Source: Syntrophaceae bacterium (lineage in GTDB: Bacteria > Desulfobacterota > Desulfomonilia > Desulfomonilales > Desulfomonilaceae). From it: a DNA stretch of 5,061 bases. Position numbers and translations under genes: made by a program. Below, in pieces: positions 1 through 5,061 of the stretch. The stretch is taken from NCBI GenBank assembly GCA_014874425.1, contig JACWAG010000349.1, positions 1-5,061 on the forward strand. Direction: 5' to 3'. The notes under the pieces were generated by a model. It was not told the DNA's origin and ran no database searches. It saw only the letters and a list, made by a program, of their open reading frames with translations. Each line of letters starts with the position of its first letter. Position 1 is the stretch's first letter.

Positions 1-2
1 CC

Positions 3-9
3 AGAGAGG
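3..9 (+). promoter_or_regulatory. Ribosome binding site of the ferredoxin subunit gene
   Basis: AGAGAGG lies 5 bases before the ATG at 15 and supports that start. Only 14 bases upstream of the gene are in the window, so no promoter or operator can be assessed. Confidence 0.6.
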
Positions 10-14
10 CGCCA

Positions 15-113
15 ATGAGTAAACCTGAAGATTCCGTTGATAGACGTCAATTCCTTCGTCTGGGAGGACTTGCCGGCGCCGGCGCGTTGGCTTTAACTTC
101 GCCGGTCTACGCC
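15..113 (+). other. Twin-arginine signal peptide of the ferredoxin subunit
   Basis: Residues 1-33 have a polar, charged start, the twin-arginine motif D-R10-R11-Q-F-L-R, a weakly hydrophobic Gly/Ala/Leu core (residues 16-29) and a V-Y-A cleavage site before A34. This implies folding with Fe-S clusters in the cytoplasm and export by the Tat system. The B subunit therefore carries its own export signal and need not depend on the catalytic subunit for export. Confidence 0.85.
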
Positions 114-797
114 GCCTGGCCCAACCCAGACAGCAAACATGCTGTCCGCTACGGCATGATCATCGATCTGAAAAAATGCGTCGGGTGCAAGGCCTGTGCC
201 GCAGCCTGCAAGGCTGAGAACCATACTCCACCAGGTGTCGCCTACAATATCGTGATGGAGGAAGAAGTTGGGACTTACCCGGACGTTCGCCGCCGATTTA
301 TTTCCCGGCCGTGTATGCATTGCGCCAATCCTTCCTGTACTATCGTGTGTCCGACGAAAGCGACATATATTCGCGACGATGGAATCGTCGCCATAGACTA
401 TAATCGATGCATAGGATGCCGATACTGCATGTCGGCCTGCCCTTACGGCGTAAGGGCATTCGATTATGGTCACAACTACCATGACAAACCCACACCATAC
501 GAATCACAGTCATCCCCCGAGTACGGTCAGAACCGGAAACGCAGTCTCAAAGGGAATGAATCACCCAGAGGTAACGTAAGAAAGTGTCATTTCTGCATAC
601 ACCGGGTGAAAAAGGGCCTGAGCCCGGCCTGTGCGTCAACATGCATCGCCAATGCGATTCATTTCGGCAATTTGAATGACCCTGAAGCGCTCTGCACCGT
701 TCACGGGGAAAGGCTCCGGTTTCTTCTGGCTACTCGCGACCATATGCGCTTGAAGGAAGAACTGGGGAACAATCCGAGTGTTTATTACCTAACATAA
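15..797 (+). CDS. Tat-exported four-cluster [4Fe-4S] ferredoxin subunit (TtrB/PsrB/DsrO-like) of a molybdopterin oxidoreductase
   Basis: Electron-transfer subunit of a periplasmic molybdoenzyme, expected to pass electrons between the NrfD-type membrane subunit and the catalytic subunit encoded downstream. The 260-residue protein starts with a twin-arginine signal (D9-R-R-Q-F-L-R15, then a Gly/Ala/Leu-rich stretch and V31-Y-A33 before the predicted cut). Sixteen cysteines form four complete tetrads: C55/58/61/65, C100/103/108/112, C132/135/138/142 and C191/194/206/210. This is the classic pattern for four [4Fe-4S] clusters, with the last Cys of each tetrad usually serving the paired cluster. 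No tetrad is broken; C227 is extra. The 48 residues between C142 and C191 are polar and longer than in short PsrB/TtrB proteins, more like DsrO/HmcB-type proteins. The ATG at 15 is chosen because AGAGAGG lies 5 bases upstream and the Tat motif follows directly. The family is certain; the exact subfamily and therefore the gene symbol are not. Confidence 0.95.
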   Translation: MSKPEDSVDRRQFLRLGGLAGAGALALTSPVYAAWPNPDSKHAVRYGMIIDLKKCVGCKACAAACKAENHTPPGVAYNIVMEEEVGTYPDVRRRFISRPCMHCANPSCTIVCPTKATYIRDDGIVAIDYNRCIGCRYCMSACPYGVRAFDYGHNYHDKPTPYESQSSPEYGQNRKRSLKGNESPRGNVRKCHFCIHRVKKGLSPACASTCIANAIHFGNLNDPEALCTVHGERLRFLLATRDHMRLKEELGNNPSVYYLT

Positions 798-801
798 GGG
801 G
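796..801 (+). promoter_or_regulatory. Ribosome binding site before two adjacent ATG codons of the NrfD-type gene
   Basis: AAGGGG overlaps the stop codon of the upstream gene. It lies 4 bases before the ATG at 806 and 7 bases before the second, in-frame ATG at 809. Spacing slightly favours 809, which would shorten the protein by one residue with no functional consequence. The overlap with the stop codon suggests translational coupling of the two genes. Confidence 0.6.
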
Positions 802-805
802 CGAA

Positions 806-2092
806 ATGATGGAAACCAATAACAATGGAGTAAATCCGTTGATCCGAGTGATCGGCTACATTGTGCTCATCATCGCAACGGCGGTCGGATTATGGGAAAT
901 TGGGGCCAAATTCATTAACGGCCCCATTGACGAGGGAACCACACAACTCGTGCCTTGGGGAATCTGGGTGTCTGGGTACATCTTTTTCTTGGGGCTTTCG
1001 GCTGGATCATTTCTCATCTCAACCCTGATTTATGTCTTTGGGGTGAAGCAATTGGAAGAAGCAGGGCCCGCTGCTCTTGTTCAAGCATTGGGATGTTTGC
1101 TCCTGGGTGGGACCCTCATCGTGCTCGACGCCGGTCATCCTGAACGGATTTATTTGGTGCTGCTCCACTTCAATCCCACTTCCGTCATGGCTTATATGGG
1201 CTTGTTTTACAATGTTTACATTGCCATAGTTGTCGCCGAGATTTACTTGGTCATGAGACCGGGATTTGTCCAGAGTGTACGTTCTGGAAGGCGACCAACC
1301 TGGTTGTACCGTCTCTTGTCACTCGGGAGCGATCGACTGGACCCGAGAAGTTTCCTCAGAGACAGGAAATGGCTGATGGTCCTGGGAATCATGGGAATAC
1401 CCGCCGCAGTAATTGTTCACGGTGGCGTTGGAACCATCTTTGCTGTGGCCAAGGCCCGCCCCAACTGGTTGGGAGGCCTGTTTCCAATTTTGTTTATCGT
1501 TTCAGCTCTAACCTCGGGTGGAGCGTTGTTGACATTTCTTACAGCGGCTTTCGGCAGGATGCCTCATGAACGGAAGCTGAAGCTCGTAAGCTTTCTGGCT
1601 CAATTGACGATCGGTTTTTTACTTTTCGACGCCTTGATCATGTTTTCCGACATTCTCACGACATCGTACACAGCCATTCCCAGCGGGGCATCCACCGATA
1701 AGCTTGTTCTCTTCGGCCCATACAAGTGGATTTTCTGGGTTGTTCAAGTGGCCATTGGCCTCGTGATCCCAGTTATTCTGGTAGCCACTCCCATGACCCG
1801 CAAGTCGCTGCGCTGGCTTGGACTGGCTGGCTTGTTCGTGGTAATAGGGATGTTTGGCGCACGCTTAACGCTAGTCATTCCGCCCCAGTTGAGACCTTTA
1901 TTCGACATCCAACTCGGGGCCTATAACCAGATTCGATATGCGTACGGTTACTTCCCGAGTACGAGCGATGTGTTGGTGATGCTGGGGATCTTTGCCTTCG
2001 GCATTTGGATGATGCTGGGAGCCAGGAAATATCTACCCCTGGATGTCGAAACTCACGAAGGCGCACAGCAAGGAGGACAGGTTACCTCATGA
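806..2092 (+). CDS. NrfD/PsrC-family integral membrane quinone-interacting subunit
   Basis: Membrane anchor and quinone oxidoreductase subunit of the complex; it should link the menaquinone/ubiquinone pool to the ferredoxin subunit. The 428-residue protein has about ten hydrophobic segments, near residues 12-33, 51-79, 89-108, 127-150, 189-215, 225-249, 263-285, 306-328, 335-358 and 388-407. NrfD-like features include the PWG block (P50-W-G52) opening helix 2 with S65-A-G67 inside it, D108-x-G-H-P112 after helix 3, H205-G-G within helix 5 and S237-G-G in helix 6. There is no haem or Fe-S motif. At 428 residues and about ten helices it is larger than PsrC-type eight-helix proteins and than TtrC (about 340 residues as I recall), nearer to the HmcC/DsrP/ActC style. 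It starts 8 bases after the ferredoxin gene and its stop overlaps the catalytic gene's start, so the three are almost certainly co-transcribed. The family call is firm; quinone type and direction of electron flow are inferred. Confidence 0.93.
   Translation: MMETNNNGVNPLIRVIGYIVLIIATAVGLWEIGAKFINGPIDEGTTQLVPWGIWVSGYIFFLGLSAGSFLISTLIYVFGVKQLEEAGPAALVQALGCLLLGGTLIVLDAGHPERIYLVLLHFNPTSVMAYMGLFYNVYIAIVVAEIYLVMRPGFVQSVRSGRRPTWLYRLLSLGSDRLDPRSFLRDRKWLMVLGIMGIPAAVIVHGGVGTIFAVAKARPNWLGGLFPILFIVSALTSGGALLTFLTAAFGRMPHERKLKLVSFLAQLTIGFLLFDALIMFSDILTTSYTAIPSGASTDKLVLFGPYKWIFWVVQVAIGLVIPVILVATPMTRKSLRWLGLAGLFVVIGMFGARLTLVIPPQLRPLFDIQLGAYNQIRYAYGYFPSTSDVLVMLGIFAFGIWMMLGARKYLPLDVETHEGAQQGGQVTS
2070..2076 (+). 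promoter_or_regulatory. Strong Shine-Dalgarno for the catalytic subunit, inside the 3' end of the NrfD-type gene
   Basis: AAGGAGG is a near-perfect Shine-Dalgarno sequence, 12 bases before the ATG at 2089, which is longer than the usual 5-9. No alternative in-frame start falls closer, so ATG 2089 is retained. Together with the overlapping stop it points to translational coupling. Confidence 0.65.
2089..2092 (+). other. ATGA stop-start overlap between membrane and catalytic subunit genes
   Basis: The catalytic gene's ATG (2089-2091) overlaps the TGA stop (2090-2092) of the NrfD-type gene. Such four-base overlaps are typical of translationally coupled subunits of one complex. Confidence 0.85.
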
Positions 2093-2232
2093 AACGCAAC
2101 TCACGGAAAATCAATAACGAGAGTAGGAAGAATGTGAATCGGCGAGACTTTCTTAGCTCCGCTGCCTTGCTAGGCGGTTGTGGCGTCTTGGCGGAAACTG
2201 TCGCGCCGTTATTCTCTCGCCTGGCCTATGCT
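2089..2232 (+). other. Twin-arginine signal peptide of the catalytic subunit, with a lipobox-like LGGC
   Basis: Residues 1-48 comprise a long basic/polar start, the Tat motif N-R18-R19-D-F-L, a hydrophobic core, and an A46-Y-A48 site before Q49. Within the core, L28-G-G-C31 resembles a lipoprotein signal-peptidase box. Cleavage at A48 is the default reading for this enzyme family; lipidation at C31 is a possible alternative that would tether the enzyme to a membrane. An in-frame GTG at 2134, three bases after AGGAAG, would leave only one residue before the twin arginines and is less likely than ATG 2089. Confidence 0.8.
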
Positions 2233-5061
2233 CAGCGTATGCCGGAGTTGGACAGCGGCCATTACGAGTATCTTCAGGAAAGTCCGGAGCACACCATCTA
2301 TTCGACGTGCCTCCAGTGTCACACAAGTTGCTCCCTTAGGTGCAAGGTGGTCGATGGTGTACTAGTTAAAATCGATGGCAACCCGATATGCGCTCAGAAC
2401 CGCTTGCCGAATTTGCCCTACGCCGGGAACCTTGCAAAGGCGGCGCTAGAGGAAGGGCGAATTTGTCCAAAAGGCCAAAGCGGAATCGAGACGCTGTACG
2501 ATCCTCATCGTATCATCAAAGTGCTGAAACGAAAAGCCGGAACCCGTCGGGGCGGCGGCCAATGGGTGACCGTGGACTTCAACGTTGCGATTGATGAGAT
2601 CGTTGAAGGAGGCAATCTCTTTGGTGAAGGTTTCGTCCAAGGAATGAAAGAAGTTTGTGCACTCCGTGACCTCCCGGCTTCCCAGACCATGGCGGAGGAC
2701 GTGGCGAAAATCAAGAAGAAATCGATGACTGTTGAGGAGTTTAAGAACAAGCATTCCGACCAACTAAACACACTCATCGACCCCGATCACCCAGATTTGG
2801 GGCCGAAGAACAACCAATTTGTGTTCTTAGCCGGTCGTATTCAGCCCGGCAGGGCCGAACTTATGCGATGGTTTACCTTTGACAGCGTTGGATCAGTAAA
2901 CGCCTTCGAGCACACAACGATCTGTGAACAGAGTCATCATATCGCTTACAAGGAAATGACAAACAACTGGGTAGATGGGAATTGGACCGGGGGTAACAAC
3001 CACATGAAGCCGGATTTTGGCGCCACCCGTTTCGCCATTTTTTTCGGAACCGGCTTCAGCGATGCTAACTTTGGCCCACCGCTTCTTTCGCAACTTGTAG
3101 CGGCAGGACTCAATACTGGGGATCTTAAGATCGCTGTCTTGGATCCAAGGCTTTCTCGTTCGGCGGGCAAGGCCCACTGGTGGATCCCGATCAAACCCGG
3201 CTCAGACGGGGCCTTTGCCTTGGGAATGGCTCGCTGGATGATCGAAAACGCTCGAATTGATCGTCGCTTTCTTGAAAATTCTAATCACGCTGCGGCTCGG
3301 GCTGATCGTGAAACGGCCTGGAGCACTGCTTCCTACCTGGTCAAGATTGAAGATGGCCGCCCAGAACGTTACCTTAGAGCTGATGAGGTTGGAGTTGGTA
3401 GCAAACTTGAATTTGTCGTGTCCCGCGAAGGAAAACTCCTAGCAGTAAATCCCAATGACAAAGACCACGCGGTTGAAGGCGATCTGGAAGCTAAAGTCGA
3501 AAGGGACGGAATTGTCGCACGGACTGCTTTCGATTTGTTCCGCGATAGAGTCAGCGAGAAAACGATCGGTCAATACGCTGAAATGTGTGGGGTATCCTCT
3601 GATTCGATCGTCGACATGGCTCGTCAATTCACCTCGTATGGGAAACAGGCCGCAGCGGAGTTCTATCGCGGAGCAGCGCAGCATACCGATGGGTACTATA
3701 ACGGCCAAGCTATTATTCTTCTCAACGTTCTCATCGGAAACTCCGGCTGGAAAGGTGGTTTGGCCCAGGGCGGCGGCCACTGGCATGAGTTTGGTGGGGC
3801 GCCTGGCAACCCATATAATTTCGCCAAAATGCACCCAGCTCCGCTGTGGGATTTCGGAGTCAAGGTGAATCGTGAAGGGGCCACGTACGAGGAGAGCACT
3901 CTGTTTACCGGTTATCCTGCCAAGCGCCCATGGTATCCATTTACCGGCAACCTGTACCAGGAAGTCATCCCATCAGCGAAGGACGGATATCCATATCCCA
4001 TAAAGGTATTATTTCTGCATATGGGTACACCCGTCCTTTCTACGCCGGCCGGACACAAGCAAATCGCCATTCTAAGAAACACCAAGAGTGTGCCGCTGTT
4101 CATCGCTTGTGACATCCTAATCGGCGAAACCAGCATGTACGCTGACTATATCTTCCCTGACACAACGTATTTGGAGCGATGGGGATCGCCTGGAGGAGGG
4201 TCTCCGGCCATGCTCGCCACTTTGAGTAAAATGCGTCAACCTGTCGTGGCGCCTTTGCCAGAGATTGTCAAGGTTGATGGAATGGAGATGCCGATCAATA
4301 TGGAGGCGATCCTTATTGCGCTCGGCAAGAATCTGAGGCTGCCCGGCTTCGGCAAGGACGCCTTGGGACCGGGCAAAAACTTCGATCACCAAGATGACTG
4401 GTATCTAAAGAATGTTGCTAATATTGCCATGGGCGATAAACAGGGAGACTCGGTCCCAGCAGCGGACGCAAAGGAGATGGACCTTTTCCGCAAGGCTCGA
4501 AGACACCTACCCAAAAGCGTTTTCGACGAAGACCGCTGGATGAATGCCGCAGGCGCCGACTATTGGCCTCATGTTGTCTACGTGCTCAACCGTGGGGGCC
4601 GTTTCGAAGATTCGGACAAAATGTACAAAGGAGACATGCAGACTCATCCCTACTCGGGTCTTTTTCAAATATTCGTCGAACATGTAGCCAACGGCCGTAA
4701 TTCTATGTCTGGCCAACATTTCGACGGTCTGCCCGCTTTGGAAGGGCCCAGATTCGCTAACGGGCAGCCGGTAACGGAGGAAGGGGACTATCCCTTCCAC
4801 CTGATCACCTACAAAGAGATCTTCGGTGGACAGTCACGCACATCACCTAGCAATCTCTGGCTAGACGAACTGCGACCAGAGAACGCAGTCTTGATGAACC
4901 GCCTCGACGCTGAAAAACTAGGCGTTCATAACGGCGATCGCGTGAGACTCGGTTCGGCCACTAATCCTGACGGGGCATTTGATCTAGGAAACGGCGAAGT
5001 TCGCCATGTTGAAGGGAAGGTCAAGGTCTTAGAAGGAATGAGGCCTGGTGTGGTTGCGGTC
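2089..5061 (+). CDS. Tat-exported molybdopterin (Mo-bisPGD) oxidoreductase catalytic subunit, TtrA/SrdA/ArrA-like; 3' end outside the window
   Basis: Catalytic subunit of the complex, predicted to act outside the cytoplasm on a small oxyanion or sulfur-compound substrate. The frame is open for 991 codons to the window edge. In order: Tat signal (R18-R-D-F-L22, cut near A48); [4Fe-4S] motif C74-x2-C77-x3-C81-x44-C126, with K128 in the usual electron-transfer position; predicted Mo ligand C279 in TTICEQSHH; cofactor-binding blocks F318-F-G-T-G-F (316-323), D352-P-R ending in P370-G-S-D373, and N546-V-L-I-G-N near 545-557; an ADYIFPD block at 685-691; and the C-terminal dinucleotide-binding domain from about 903. 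Blocks such as EGGNLFGEG (173-181), GPKNNQ and PWYPF followed by GYPYP recall tetrathionate reductase TtrA from memory. TtrA is about 1,020 residues, so roughly 70-90 residues are probably missing. Downstream of B and C genes, the order matches ttrBCA and srdBCA. The superfamily is certain; the substrate is not, because the Mo-ligand surroundings differ from classical TtrA. Confidence 0.95.
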   Translation, partial: MKRNSRKINNESRKNVNRRDFLSSAALLGGCGVLAETVAPLFSRLAYAQRMPELDSGHYEYLQESPEHTIYSTCLQCHTSCSLRCKVVDGVLVKIDGNPICAQNRLPNLPYAGNLAKAALEEGRICPKGQSGIETLYDPHRIIKVLKRKAGTRRGGGQWVTVDFNVAIDEIVEGGNLFGEGFVQGMKEVCALRDLPASQTMAEDVAKIKKKSMTVEEFKNKHSDQLNTLIDPDHPDLGPKNNQFVFLAGRIQPGRAELMRWFTFDSVGSVNAFEHTTICEQSHHIAYKEMTNNWVDGNWTGGNNHMKPDFGATRFAIFFGTGFSDANFGPPLLSQLVAAGLNTGDLKIAVLDPRLSRSAGKAHWWIPIKPGSDGAFALGMARWMIENARIDRRFLENSNHAAARADRETAWSTASYLVKIEDGRPERYLRADEVGVGSKLEFVVSREGKLLAVNPNDKDHAVEGDLEAKVERDGIVARTAFDLFRDRVSEKTIGQYAEMCGVSSDSIVDMARQFTSYGKQAAAEFYRGAAQHTDGYYNGQAIILLNVLIGNSGWKGGLAQGGGHWHEFGGAPGNPYNFAKMHPAPLWDFGVKVNREGATYEESTLFTGYPAKRPWYPFTGNLYQEVIPSAKDGYPYPIKVLFLHMGTPVLSTPAGHKQIAILRNTKSVPLFIACDILIGETSMYADYIFPDTTYLERWGSPGGGSPAMLATLSKMRQPVVAPLPEIVKVDGMEMPINMEAILIALGKNLRLPGFGKDALGPGKNFDHQDDWYLKNVANIAMGDKQGDSVPAADAKEMDLFRKARRHLPKSVFDEDRWMNAAGADYWPHVVYVLNRGGRFEDSDKMYKGDMQTHPYSGLFQIFVEHVANGRNSMSGQHFDGLPALEGPRFANGQPVTEEGDYPFHLITYKEIFGGQSRTSPSNLWLDELRPENAVLMNRLDAEKLGVHNGDRVRLGSATNPDGAFDLGNGEVRHVEGKVKVLEGMRPGVVAV

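Larger units (their letters stand above)
15..5061 (+). other. B-C-A operon of a membrane-bound, outward-facing respiratory molybdoenzyme
   Basis: Three same-strand genes are separated by 8 and -4 bases, each with its own ribosome binding site and with no room for internal promoters or terminators between them. The order (ferredoxin, NrfD anchor, molybdoenzyme) is that of ttrBCA in Salmonella and srdBCA in Bacillus, and differs from the A-B-C order of dms and psr operons. Sensor genes, chaperones (TorD/DmsD type) or further genes may flank it but are outside the window. Confidence 0.85.

Noticed and set aside
72..83. Perfect 12-base palindrome GCCGGCGCCGGC
   Set aside because: It encodes the Gly/Ala repeat of the Tat signal core; GC-rich Ala-Gly codons give such palindromes by chance, and the site is inside a coding region.
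93..482. Minus-strand open frame of 129 codons opposite the ferredoxin gene
   Set aside because: It lies wholly antisense to a gene with intact Tat and Fe-S motifs, resembles no protein family I recognise, and is explained as a codon-bias shadow.
2388..2777. Short plus- and minus-strand frames around the Fe-S domain of the catalytic subunit
   Set aside because: They are low-complexity, Arg/Ser-rich translations of the alternative frames of a conserved gene, with no independent support.
3439..3868. Overlapping open frames of 131 codons (minus) and 137 codons (plus) within the catalytic gene
   Set aside because: The real frame continues uninterrupted through this stretch with a coherent molybdopterin-oxidoreductase sequence; the others show no domain, signal or convincing ribosome binding site.
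2089..5061. Possible frameshift or pseudogene in the catalytic subunit
   Set aside because: I translated the frame line by line from 2089 to 5061 and found no stop or frame change; all conserved blocks appear in order, so the gene is only cut by the window edge.

Overview
The window is one tightly packed, plus-strand gene cluster for a three-subunit respiratory molybdoenzyme of the DMSO-reductase (complex iron-sulfur molybdoenzyme) superfamily. The gene order is B-C-A: a Tat-exported protein with four [4Fe-4S] clusters (15-797), a NrfD/PsrC-family membrane quinone-binding subunit (806-2092), and a Tat-exported catalytic subunit (2089 to the window end, 991 residues read without a stop). Almost every base is coding: the B-C gap is 8 bases and C-A overlap by 4 bases (ATGA). 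No RNA gene, mobile element, repeat array, CRISPR or terminator is visible, and any promoter lies upstream of the window.

How the parts should work together (family knowledge plus inference): the NrfD-type subunit exchanges electrons and protons with the membrane (mena)quinone pool. The four-cluster ferredoxin subunit wires electrons across the periplasmic side. The catalytic subunit, through its own [4Fe-4S] cluster and a Mo-bis(pyranopterin guanine dinucleotide) centre with a predicted cysteine ligand (Cys279), turns over a substrate outside the cytoplasm. Gene order and several sequence blocks of the large subunit resemble tetrathionate reductase (ttrBCA), within the wider clade that also holds selenate (SrdBCA) and arsenate (ArrAB) reductases. 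The residues around the Mo ligand (TTICEQSHH) do not look like classical TtrA as I recall it, so the substrate should be left open.

Organism: a Gram-negative (two-membrane) bacterium with anaerobic or facultative respiration is the likely source. Base composition is moderate (about half G+C by eye) and codon use looks uniform across the three genes, with no sign of recent patchwork transfer. Long B-subunit linkers and ten-helix NrfD proteins are common in Desulfobacterota- and Nitrospirota-like lineages, but the sequence alone does not fix the taxon. I found no strong evidence of a wholly new system. The real open points are substrate identity, the active-site signature, a possible lipobox in the catalytic subunit's Tat signal, and the enlarged B and C subunits.
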